DNA from: JBGSPQ01 sp964346765
Lineage (GTDB): Bacteria > Patescibacteriota > Gracilibacteria > UBA1369
DNA length: 64,000 bases
Direction of reading: 5' to 3'
Assembly: GCA_964346765.1 (NCBI GenBank)
Contig: CAYFWB010000009.1
Coordinates: forward strand, 1 to 64,000
The notes under the pieces were generated by a model. It was not told the DNA's origin. It saw only the letters and a list, made by a program, of their open reading frames with translations, and searched no databases. Positions 24,795 to 31,832 of this stretch are shown in pieces. Position numbers and translations under genes: made by a program. Within the stretch, counting starts at the first letter, position 1; each line of letters opens with the position of its first letter.

Positions 24795-26519
24795 TTATCC
24801 AAACATCAAAAGTTCCGGTTTGAATATAAGCAGAAAGCCGATTATCAGCATCAAAACTCCTCCTATAATATGTGATGCTCTGCTGTATTTGGTTGATAGT
24901 CCGGTTACTTCCAACGTGATCATGGCGATGAAGAAAATAATCAGATCGTCAAGCATGAATATGAATATGTAGAAAACCAGATACAGATAGTACTGCCACG
25001 TTTCAAGACTGCTTAATGTGAGTATTTGCGTGTAAACGGCGGGAAGGCCGGCGGAGCATATCAGTTCCACAAGATTAACCGCGAATGCCAATATTATTAT
25101 CCCTACGAAGGCGAGCCAAAAATTGCTCTCGTGGGTGATTTTTTTGATTTTTTCAAACGCTTTTTGTCGCTTCTCCGTGCCGGTAACTTTGCAGGTGGTA
25201 TCTTCCGCCGTAAAAAATTCTTTTAGATAATATCCGCCACCTCCGATGGCCACGAGCCCGATTACGAATCTGACCCAGAAAACAAACCCCAAAAACAGCA
25301 GTAAATTGAGCCACGCCGCCAGAAAAAGGAAGTACACCAGCGCGGACGCCACAATGAAAGTACTGCCAAGTATCCACATTCTGCGGCGATCTTTCATGCC
25401 AAGCAAGACGCTAATAAGAAATACAAGCGTCCACATCGCGCAGGGGTTGAATCCGTCCAGCGCGGCTATTATGAATGTCAATAAGGGAAGGGATATATTT
25501 TTGGTTTGTATTTCGCCGAAAACGGGGAGAGTAAGGGTTTCCGGTATTTTGCTCTGACCGTTATTATAATCGGATACCGAAATGGAACTGACTAGCAGAT
25601 GTTTAAGTTTGTCTTCGCAGTGATTTTCTTTAACGCAAGTGACGGCTTCACGGACTGAATTTCCGGTTGTTTCATAGCTGTCCCAACCGATAATATATTG
25701 TCCTCCTATTACGGTAAACGGCAAAGTGGAAGAATCTATGTTAAACTCGTTTAGCGCTTTTTTGTATAACTCGCGTGATTCTTTTTCTTTTGATACATCG
25801 TAATAATTAACATTCAGGGTTTTGTCATCGGCCGATAGAAATGAAAGAAACTCTTTTTCTTTTGTGCAAAGCGGGCATCCGGTTGAGTAGAAAAAATGGA
25901 TATCAACGGAAGTGGGTTCTTCTTCGTCCGTGGGTTGCGTTGCTTCTTCGGCCGCGGATGCCGTTTCGCTCGCAGGTGTTTCATCCACCGCTTCATCCGC
26001 GGGTTGTGTTGCTTCTTCGGCCGCAAGTTGCGTTACTTCTTCGTCCGCGGTTGCCGGTTCGCTCGCAGGTGTTTCATCCACCGCTACTCCTCCCACCAAA
26101 ATATTTCCCGTCACGTCAACGCATTCAATGCAGTTTTGGAGCATGCCTTCAATCTGTTTGCCGGTTGTTTCATCGTTAAAATAACCCACCACATACTGAT
26201 TACCAACCACCGTGAACGGCACACCGGAAACGTTGGCGTTCAATTCGTTTCCAACTTTAATCATCAACTCCCTGTTTTCCGCGCTATTCCAGACTTCGAA
26301 ATCATATACGGTCACGCCTTCATATTTTTCTTGCAGAGATTCAAGAAAAGGTTTTTCATTTGCACAATGAGGACATCCCTCTCCCCAAAAGAAATATATA
26401 TTACCGCTTAAATCGCCCGGTTGAGTCTGCTCCTGGGCTTGTGCGGTACCGCCAAGACCAACCAGAAAAAAAGAGAATAGAATGGCAAAAGCGGCAAGGA
26501 TATGGGTTATTTTTTTCAT
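24795..26519 (-). CDS. Fusion of two thioredoxin-like domains and a CcdA/DsbD-like membrane domain
   Basis: A 574-residue protein predicted to carry electrons across the membrane to thiols outside. Residues 1-29 are a signal peptide. The first thioredoxin-like domain has WGEGCPHCANEKPFL (Cys49, Cys52). An acidic Ala/Thr/Glu-rich linker with repeats such as DETPASE and EEATQP spans about 140-205. The second has YSTGCPLCTKEKEFL (Cys near 213). Residues about 340-574 hold six or more membrane segments, with FNPCAMWTLVFLISVLLG and ELICSAGLPAVYTQIL giving the CcdA-type cysteine pair. DsbD has similar parts in another order. The two domains resemble the lipoprotein at 27004-27477. It heads or ends the redox run and lies convergent to acr3. 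Confidence 0.85.
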   Translation of the reverse strand: MKKITHILAAFAILFSFFLVGLGGTAQAQEQTQPGDLSGNIYFFWGEGCPHCANEKPFLESLQEKYEGVTVYDFEVWNSAENRELMIKVGNELNANVSGVPFTVVGNQYVVGYFNDETTGKQIEGMLQNCIECVDVTGNILVGGVAVDETPASEPATADEEVTQLAAEEATQPADEAVDETPASETASAAEEATQPTDEEEPTSVDIHFFYSTGCPLCTKEKEFLSFLSADDKTLNVNYYDVSKEKESRELYKKALNEFNIDSSTLPFTVIGGQYIIGWDSYETTGNSVREAVTCVKENHCEDKLKHLLVSSISVSDYNNGQSKIPETLTLPVFGEIQTKNISLPLLTFIIAALDGFNPCAMWTLVFLISVLLGMKDRRRMWILGSTFIVASALVYFLFLAAWLNLLLFLGFVFWVRFVIGLVAIGGGGYYLKEFFTAEDTTCKVTGTEKRQKAFEKIKKITHESNFWLAFVGIIILAFAVNLVELICSAGLPAVYTQILTLSSLETWQYYLYLVFYIFIFMLDDLIIFFIAMITLEVTGLSTKYSRASHIIGGVLMLIIGFLLIFKPELLMFG

Positions 26520-26596
26520 GGGATTTTGTTAGTTACAGTGTGTGCAAATGTCATTTATTTTTTGGTTTGTTTTATGAACCATCTGGATGGTTGTAT

Positions 26597-26956
26597 CTAA
26601 TATTTAAGCTCTTCTTTCCTCTGTTCAAGCTCTGCTTTAACACCGGTGATTATGCTGGTTTCCTTAACTATTTTTTGCGCTTTTTCGCGCGTGGCGTCGT
26701 TTTCGGCAAACGAAATGGCTTTCATCGGGCACAAGTTGGCGCAAGTCTGACAGGCCACCATGCAGTTGTTGGGGTTGGCAACTTTCGCCTTTTTCTTCTC
26801 ATAATCAAACTTATAAACTCCTCTGCCGCAAGTGGTAACGCACATTCCACAGCCAACGCATTTACTTTCGTCAATCACCGGATGCCAATCGATTTTGTCA
26901 CGATCCACACCGTGAAACTTGGCGAATTTGGGGTCTTGGACTTGTTGTTCGTTCAT
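26597..26956 (-). CDS. 2[4Fe-4S] ferredoxin-domain protein
   Basis: A 119-residue cytoplasmic iron-sulfur protein. The first cluster motif is CVGCGMCVTTCGRGVY and the second is CMVACQTCANLCPMKAIS; the extra Cys in the second is a variation on Cys-x2-Cys-x2-Cys-x3-Cys-Pro. N-terminal residues 1-35 (DPKFAKFHGVDRDKIDWHPV) are not recognised, and the tail is charged. It could pass electrons from the 2-oxoacid oxidoreductase or feed the thiol-redox proteins beside it. The start at 26956 is preceded by AT-rich sequence. An inverted repeat AACCATC-TG-GATGGTT lies just past its stop at 26577-26592. Confidence 0.85.
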   Translation of the reverse strand: MNEQQVQDPKFAKFHGVDRDKIDWHPVIDESKCVGCGMCVTTCGRGVYKFDYEKKKAKVANPNNCMVACQTCANLCPMKAISFAENDATREKAQKIVKETSIITGVKAELEQRKEELKY

Positions 26957-27003
26957 AGTTTTTATGATTAATTCATAATGTTAAAAGATTTCGTCAAAAT
27001 GAT

Positions 27004-27477
27004 TTATGAAGAGGCCATTTCTTTGCCTATATCTCGGCATGTTTCTTGCATACATTCATTGATAGCATTTTCTATCTGCCCACCGGTATATTTTTCATCC
27101 ATCCAACCGACAGTGTACTCTTCACCTATTACGGTAAAGGGTACGCCATTGACCGTGGCATTAAGTTTTTTGCCAAATTCTTGCATAAGTTTTTGGTTTT
27201 GGGTACTTCCCCAAACTTCATACTCTTTAATACGAATTTCCGGATATTTTTCTTCCATTTTTTCTAAAAATGGCTTTTCATGAGCACAATGCGGACAACC
27301 TTCTCCCCAGAAAAAGTAAACATTAACTGATGCCTCCTTATTTTCATCTTCTTGTGAAACAGAAGGGTTTTCTATATTTTCTGAATTTAGAAGATTTGCC
27401 TGATTTGCCTGAGTGTCACATCCTGTTAGAAAGATAGTAAATAAAAGCAAGCTGGAGATAATGATTTTTTTGTTCAT
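27004..27477 (-). CDS. Thioredoxin-like lipoprotein
   Basis: A 157-residue surface-tethered redox protein. The lipobox is TIFLTGCD near residue 20. The fold carries FFWGEGCPHCAHEKPFLEKM, almost the same active site as domain 1 of the 24795-26519 fusion, with VNGVPFTVIGEEYTVGWMDE as the cis-Pro region. It probably receives electrons from a CcdA-like membrane partner. The closing CMQETC adds two further cysteines. Same-strand neighbours are redox and permease genes. Confidence 0.85.
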   Translation of the reverse strand: MNKKIIISSLLLFTIFLTGCDTQANQANLLNSENIENPSVSQEDENKEASVNVYFFWGEGCPHCAHEKPFLEKMEEKYPEIRIKEYEVWGSTQNQKLMQEFGKKLNATVNGVPFTVIGEEYTVGWMDEKYTGGQIENAINECMQETCRDIGKEMASS

Positions 27478-27504
27478 AGTTTTTAGAGTTAATAATAAAT
27501 AGTA

Positions 27505-28035
27505 TTAAATTTTATTTACCTTGAAATCCTTATTTTTCAGATACCACTCCATGAAATAACCGATCGCTATAAATAAAGGCAAAGCCACAAGAGTTCTCGC
27601 CAATGTAAAGTCTAATCCAAGATAACCTATTTCTATGCCTAACATGGGAATTTTGAGAGATGAGAATGCCCCCAAGTAGATAAAAATATTTTTAACACTA
27701 GCACCTTTTTGATAAAGGACATAAGCCACGGGAAAAGCTCCGTAAAGCGGCCCCGCCTGAAGCATGGCCAAAGCAATGACGGTTAATATCCCTTTTATAC
27801 CGGAATTCTTACCGATATGTTTTTCGATTTTTTCTTTTGGGAACCAGACATCAAAAAGACCGACAAGAATAAAGAGGAACGGAATAAACACAATCATTTC
27901 AATAAATGATTCCGAAAAACTCTTATAAATCGTTTTGCCGGGTTCAAATCCGTAAATGAACGAACCTGCCGTAAACAATAAAAAGCAGATAAGCCAGATA
28001 TAAGGTTTGATTTTTTTAATTGTTTGTTTGTTCAT
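27505..28035 (-). CDS. Half-size permease, UPF0718/ArsP-like, second half
   Basis: A 176-residue membrane protein with four to five segments. The first helix is followed by FDVWFPKEKIEKHIGKNSG, the loop type of UPF0718 permeases, and LAMLQAGPLYGAFPVAYVLYQKG replaces the usual gly-rich core. It overlaps the partner half gene at 28032 by 4 bases (ATGA). The pair probably forms one functional transporter from two polypeptides. Substrate is not known. Related full-length proteins include organoarsenical exporters. Confidence 0.7.
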   Translation of the reverse strand: MNKQTIKKIKPYIWLICFLLFTAGSFIYGFEPGKTIYKSFSESFIEMIVFIPFLFILVGLFDVWFPKEKIEKHIGKNSGIKGILTVIALAMLQAGPLYGAFPVAYVLYQKGASVKNIFIYLGAFSSLKIPMLGIEIGYLGLDFTLARTLVALPLFIAIGYFMEWYLKNKDFKVNKI

Positions 28036-28511
28036 AAAATAAAGCCGATTAAAATTCCGATTATAATCGCTGCGATCAGATTCAACGAATTTCGCATAAT
28101 AGCTACTTTCTTTCCGAAATATTTAATCTCAAGCGGCAGTGTTATAACTCCCACCATCATCAAACTGGTCATAAATACGGCAATCGTTGAATAAGAAGCT
28201 CCCTGCGCCAACAAACCGGCCGCGAGAGGATAAGAAATGAATCCCGGTATAAGAGTTATGGAGCCGATTACCGCGGCAAGCGCGAATCCGATCACTCCGG
28301 AATCCGCCCCCAGATATTTGTTAATCATTTCGGGCGGAATAAAATATATAAACAGGCTGACCAAAATCAGTATATTCAAAAAAGGAACGACAATATTTTT
28401 AAACATTTTGAATCCCTTTTTTATGCCCGAAATCGTCTTCTCTTTATCCAAAAGAAACGAAATTAAGGCGGTGAAAGATGAAACAGAAATAAAGATCAGG
28501 GAATTGTTCAT
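28032..28511 (-). CDS. Half-size permease, UPF0718/ArsP-like, first half
   Basis: A 159-residue membrane protein with about four segments. FIPPEMINKYLGADSGVIGFA matches the loop that precedes the core of UPF0718 permeases, and SITLIPGFISYPLAAGLLAQG is the core. It mirrors the other half at 27505-28035 (loop, then a Pro/Gly-rich helix), so the two look like inverted or duplicated halves. Overlaps join it to both neighbours (28508 and 28032), showing a compact operon. Confidence 0.7.
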   Translation of the reverse strand: MNNSLIFISVSSFTALISFLLDKEKTISGIKKGFKMFKNIVVPFLNILILVSLFIYFIPPEMINKYLGADSGVIGFALAAVIGSITLIPGFISYPLAAGLLAQGASYSTIAVFMTSLMMVGVITLPLEIKYFGKKVAIMRNSLNLIAAIIIGILIGFIL

Positions 28512-29230
28512 TTCAATAAATTCATTAAATAAATTACTAGAAATTGCGTGTAATAAATGCCGGTGCCCACAAAAACGGCGGCTACAATGTGCCTCATGAC
28601 TTTTTCGGTCTTTTTTACAATGTGAAAAGCGTGGCTAAGCTTTTGCATACTGAAAGCTATCAGAAAAGAAAATATTATCACCGGAAGTCCGGTGCCCAGA
28701 GCGAAAATCGGCGGTAAAAAAATGCCGTCCGGAGAACTTAGCACCAGCGGAATCAGTGCTCCAAAGAACAACACTCCGCTGTAAGGGCAAAACGCCAGCG
28801 CGAATAACATTCCCAACAATAATGACCCCACATAGCCCTTGCTGGAAAGCCATATTTTAATTTTATCAACGGTTTTATTACCTCCTTTGAAATTGATTTT
28901 TATTACCCCGAACATGATCAACCCTATAATTATCAGTACCGGACCCAAAACTTTGTCTCCCCATCCCTGAAAAATCAAGGAAATCTGAAACGTGGAAACA
29001 CCAAAAAAGATCAACATCGCCAGCGTTGTATAACTTATGCCGCGACCGATTGTGTAAAACAGTCCGTTTAATAACGTATTTTTGGCCGTTTTGAGTTCTT
29101 TTGAAATAAAAGCGATGGCCGTAATATTGGTTGCCAGCGGGCAGGGGCTGATGCTGGTTAAAATTCCCAATAAAAAGGCGGTTAAAATGGGAATGTTGTA
29201 AGTATCAATAAGTGAATTTATCAGTTCCAT
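28508..29230 (-). CDS. CcdA/DsbD-like membrane redox protein (ArsG-like)
   Basis: A 240-residue, six-segment protein. ILTSISPCPLATNITAIAFI and LLGMLFALAFCPYSGVLFFG each carry one cysteine of the transmembrane thiol pair. CcdA-type proteins move reducing power outward. A subgroup named ArsG occurs next to ArsF proteins and is reported to export aromatic arsenicals. The neighbour at 29243-29713 is ArsF-like, so ArsG is a reasonable alternative label. The sequence alone does not separate a redox carrier from an exporter. Confidence 0.75.
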   Translation of the reverse strand: MELINSLIDTYNIPILTAFLLGILTSISPCPLATNITAIAFISKELKTAKNTLLNGLFYTIGRGISYTTLAMLIFFGVSTFQISLIFQGWGDKVLGPVLIIIGLIMFGVIKINFKGGNKTVDKIKIWLSSKGYVGSLLLGMLFALAFCPYSGVLFFGALIPLVLSSPDGIFLPPIFALGTGLPVIIFSFLIAFSMQKLSHAFHIVKKTEKVMRHIVAAVFVGTGIYYTQFLVIYLMNLLK

Positions 29231-29242
29231 GTGTTTGAGATG

Positions 29243-29713
29243 TTATTTTCCGAGTAATTTGTTCAATTTGTCCTGGAAATAATTCATGAATTGAGTTTCG
29301 TCGGTGATTAGACGCCAAACGGTTATGTCTTCGGAAATATTATCACTGCCGTCCACGATGGCGTTTACAAAAAGCGACGATCCGCGAGCCTGGTATTTCA
29401 TTACCGTGTTATGGTTTTTTGGTAATTCGCCGTTTATTTCCTTAAAAATTATTGTTCCGTTTTCGTATTCCTGGGGAAATTTTTCTTTGATGGTTTTTAG
29501 CGCAAGTTCACCAACCTTGATGCAAGACCAGCATTGCTGGGTACCGTGAAAATGAACAACAATTATTTTTTCCGCTTTTTGCGTCGTCACTTCAGTAGAA
29601 GATTTCAAACCGGATGCATTACCGGAATCATCAATCGGGGCATTATTACATCCCGACAAAACAAAAGTGCTGAAAATTGCAATAAACAGACCTATCTTTA
29701 CGAAGTTTTTCAT
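29243..29713 (-). CDS. ArsF-like lipoprotein
   Basis: A 156-residue lipoprotein (lipobox VLSGCNN). The mature part has VVHFHGTQQCWSCIKVGELA, a Cys-x2-Cys redox site in a thioredoxin-like fold, then FKEINGELPKNHNTVMKYQA and SSLFVNAIVDG. The HFHG-x4-Cys-x2-Cys pattern matches the ArsF family, which was linked with ArsE and ArsG to the handling of nitroaromatic arsenicals. This assignment is from recalled family pattern. It lies 12 bases upstream of the ArsG/CcdA-like gene. Confidence 0.6.
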   Translation of the reverse strand: MKNFVKIGLFIAIFSTFVLSGCNNAPIDDSGNASGLKSSTEVTTQKAEKIIVVHFHGTQQCWSCIKVGELALKTIKEKFPQEYENGTIIFKEINGELPKNHNTVMKYQARGSSLFVNAIVDGSDNISEDITVWRLITDETQFMNYFQDKLNKLLGK

Positions 29714-29726
29714 GGATATACACTGA

Positions 29727-30851
29727 TTAAATTATATTACCGAGAATCAATCCGGCGATTGTTGAATAGATAACTACCAAAAGCACATAAACGGCGGTTT
29801 TTTTGTTCCCCAATACTCCTCTTACAACAAGCATGTTGGGCAGACTTAAAGAAGGTCCCGCCAAAAGCAGAGCCAGTGCCGGTCCATTTGCCATCCCTTT
29901 GGCCATTAATGCCTGTAGAATCGGGATTTCCGTGAGTGTGGAAAAATACATAAAAGCGCCGAAGACGGACGCGACCAGATTTCCGGTAATAGTGTTGGAT
30001 CCGACCAGACTTTCAATTAACGACTGTGGTAAAAGCGGCATGATAAAACCCGCGATAAAAACGCCAATAAACAGCAAAGGCATAAGCATTTTTGCGAATC
30101 CCCAGGTTTCCCCAAGCCATTTTTTTGTCATGTGATCCTTGAATTTCAACAGCACAAGCGCAATAACACCAACGGTAAAGATTCCCATGGTGATGTATTT
30201 TGCCAGGGCGTCTATTTGCAGTCCGTTCACAACCAGAACTCCGATCATTAAAGCAAAAAAGAGCATCAGGGTTGCCTGTGAAACTTTTACTTCTTCGGTA
30301 TCCATTAATACAAGTTTTTCTTTGTCCGGTTTTTCACGGAAGATCAGCGCCATGCTGATACCCACTAAAATTGAAAGGAAAACCGCGGTGATGATTCTTG
30401 CCAGGCCGATGTTCAAACCCAGAACGCTGATTGTCAGAAATATGGCCGCGATGTTGATTGCGGGGCCGGAAAAAAGGAATGTTACGGCGGGGCCGAGTCC
30501 GGCGCCTCTTTTTCTGATACTCGCGAACAAAGGCAAAATCGTGCATGAACAGACCGCCAAAATGGCGCCGGATACGGAAGCGACTCCGTAAGAAACGTAC
30601 CTTTTGGCTTCATGCCCTAGATATTTCATCACCTTTTCTTTTTTGATGAACACGCCAATCGCGCCGGCTATAAAAAACGCGGGCACAAGACAGGTTAAAA
30701 CGTGCTGACGCGCGTATTCATTAAGCAACGAAAGACCGGAAAGCACCGCTCCCGTGAACCAGCCGGATTGAATCGGCATAAAAAAGAAAAGCAAAAAAAG
30801 CCCCACCAGCAGAGCGAATATTTTATATTCCTTATTCTTAACGTCTTGCAT
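29727..30851 (-). CDS. UPF0718-family permease (ArsP-like)
   Basis: A 374-residue membrane protein with eight or more segments. The hallmark is AVCSCTILPLFASIRKRGAG, followed by FLFSGPAINIAAIFLTISVL; the second half repeats the pattern (FMYFSTLTEIPILQALMAKG, LLLAGPSLSLPNMLVVRGVL). Relatives include ArsP, which exports trivalent organoarsenicals, and permeases encoded next to small redox-active disulfide proteins, as here (30872). The Cys-Ser-Cys in the core helix could bind a thiophilic ion. Confidence 0.85.
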   Translation of the reverse strand: MQDVKNKEYKIFALLVGLFLLFFFMPIQSGWFTGAVLSGLSLLNEYARQHVLTCLVPAFFIAGAIGVFIKKEKVMKYLGHEAKRYVSYGVASVSGAILAVCSCTILPLFASIRKRGAGLGPAVTFLFSGPAINIAAIFLTISVLGLNIGLARIITAVFLSILVGISMALIFREKPDKEKLVLMDTEEVKVSQATLMLFFALMIGVLVVNGLQIDALAKYITMGIFTVGVIALVLLKFKDHMTKKWLGETWGFAKMLMPLLFIGVFIAGFIMPLLPQSLIESLVGSNTITGNLVASVFGAFMYFSTLTEIPILQALMAKGMANGPALALLLAGPSLSLPNMLVVRGVLGNKKTAVYVLLVVIYSTIAGLILGNII

Positions 30852-30871
30852 TTTTTGGGTTTATTTAGAGT

Positions 30872-31105
30872 TTACTTTAGCCAGGATTTTATTTCTTCCG
30901 TTTCGGGGATGCGGCCGGTGGACCTGACCTCTTGGTTAATCACCAGCGCCGGAGTGGACATGACACCGTATTCAACGATTTTATCTATTTCCGTGACGTG
31001 TTCTATTGTCGCATCTTTAAGGTCCAGCTCTTTTACGGCTTCTTTGGCGTTGGATTCCAGCTTTATACAGCTTGGGCATCCGGAGCCCAGTACTTTGATT
31101 TCCAT
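30872..31105 (-). CDS. Small redox-active disulfide protein (TM0996/MTH895-like)
   Basis: A 77-residue thioredoxin/glutaredoxin-fold protein. GSGCPSCIKLESNAKEAVKE holds the Cys-x2-Cys site near residue 10, and VMSTPALVINQEVRSTGRIP holds the cis-Pro. There is no signal peptide, so it is cytoplasmic. Members often sit beside UPF0718 permeases and ArsR regulators, which is the order here: arsR, this gene, permease. It may supply reducing equivalents or a thiol complex to the permease. Confidence 0.88.
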   Translation of the reverse strand: MEIKVLGSGCPSCIKLESNAKEAVKELDLKDATIEHVTEIDKIVEYGVMSTPALVINQEVRSTGRIPETEEIKSWLK

Positions 31106-31110
31106 ATGTT

Positions 31111-31422
31111 TTAGGGGTTAGAGTTAAGAAAATGATTAAGCATTTTGTTGTATTTGCGCAGTTCTTTTTTGTTTAGGTGATACATGACTTTGAGCCCGTT
31201 TTTTTTTGATTCCAGCAGATTAAAGTCCTTTAGTGTTTTTAGATGATATGAGGCCAGATTTTGGGGGATGCCAAGGACTTCCCAGATTTCGCATACACAC
31301 TGTGTGTTTTTGGAAAGCAGGCAAATGATTTTAAGCCGATTGACATCGGAAATGATTTTCAAAAACTCCATTGTCTCATCCAGCGATGCTTGATTTTTAT
31401 TTAAACAGCACGAACTTTTCAT
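31111..31422 (-). CDS. Second ArsR-family repressor
   Basis: A 103-residue winged-helix repressor. SSCCLNKNQ at the N-terminus gives a Cys pair, and NTQCVCEIWEVLGIPQNLAS gives Cys-x-Cys at the recognition helix; together they could form a metal(loid) site. LKIISDVNRLKIICLLSK is the typical opening. It is the first gene of a minus-strand run reaching 24795. Its operator at 31428-31449 shares its core with that of arsR-acr3, so both transcription units may answer to the same signal. Confidence 0.9.
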   Translation of the reverse strand: MKSSCCLNKNQASLDETMEFLKIISDVNRLKIICLLSKNTQCVCEIWEVLGIPQNLASYHLKTLKDFNLLESKKNGLKVMYHLNKKELRKYNKMLNHFLNSNP

Positions 31423-31427
31423 AAAAC

Positions 31428-31449
31428 TATATCAATGGCTGTTGATATA
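31428..31449. promoter_or_regulatory. ArsR operator before the minus-strand redox/permease run
   Basis: TATATCAA and TTGATATA are perfect inverted arms around a 6-base spacer TGGCTG. The core equals that at 23352-23383. It begins 6 bases before the ATG at 31422, so the transcript leader would be short. Confidence 0.85.
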
Positions 31450-31544
31450 CTATTCCTAACGGGATTCTTTGTCAAGCCGTGGGGGGTTCTACAAGTGAAG
31501 CATTCTAATCCGGACAGCCACGGGTTTATTATATAAAAGCATGA

Positions 31545-31642
31545 GCAAAAAGGTCGTGGAGCCAAGCGTAGATTTTTTGAGTGACGGGTCTCGCGGGCCC
31601 CGGCATTCAGAAAATCTCGCTAGTGCGGAATGACCTTTTTGC
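31545..31642. repeat. About 100-bp imperfect palindromic element
   Basis: GCAAAAAGGTC (31545-31555) pairs perfectly with GACCTTTTTGC (31632-31642). Inside it AGATTTTTTGAGTG pairs with CATTCAGAAAATCT, and a GC-rich tip (CGGG/CCCG) closes the fold. The arms between pair only partly. It lies between the second arsR promoter and tRNA-Gly, with no convincing gene. It may be a MITE- or REP-like element or a structured RNA. Confidence 0.7.
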
Positions 31643-31673
31643 GAATTCCTTGAAGGGAAAGAGAGTCCATGAG

Positions 31674-31694
31674 AGAAAACCGACAAGGTTTTCT
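31674..31694 (-). terminator. Probable terminator of the tRNA-Gly gene
   Basis: An 8-bp stem (AGAAAACC/GGTTTTCT) with a 5-base loop begins 12 bases past the tRNA 3' end, with pyrimidine-rich sequence after it on the minus strand. Confidence 0.55.
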
Positions 31695-31705
31695 TTCGTG
31701 AATCT

Positions 31706-31779
31706 TGGAGCGGGTAAGGGGAATCGAACCCCTGTCATGGGCTTGGAAAGCCCCTATAATACCATTATACTATACCCGC
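31706..31779 (-). tRNA. tRNA-Gly (anticodon UCC)
   Basis: A 74-base cloverleaf with encoded CCA. The acceptor stem GCGGGTA pairs with TACCCGC, followed by discriminator T and CCA. The anticodon loop is TTTCCAA (anticodon TCC) and the T arm is AGGGG TTCGATT CCCCT. One mismatch lies at the top of the anticodon stem. It reads GGA and probably GGN glycine codons. No tRNA-Gly(UCA) is seen. Confidence 0.95.
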
Positions 31780-31832
31780 CCGTTTTCAATCGCACATTGG
31801 ATTTTAAACAAGTTGAGATTTTTTTGCAACGC

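Noticed and set aside
31489..31686. 65-residue minus-strand frame
   Set aside because: It lies over the 100-bp palindrome, has no domain, and its composition follows from the inverted repeat.
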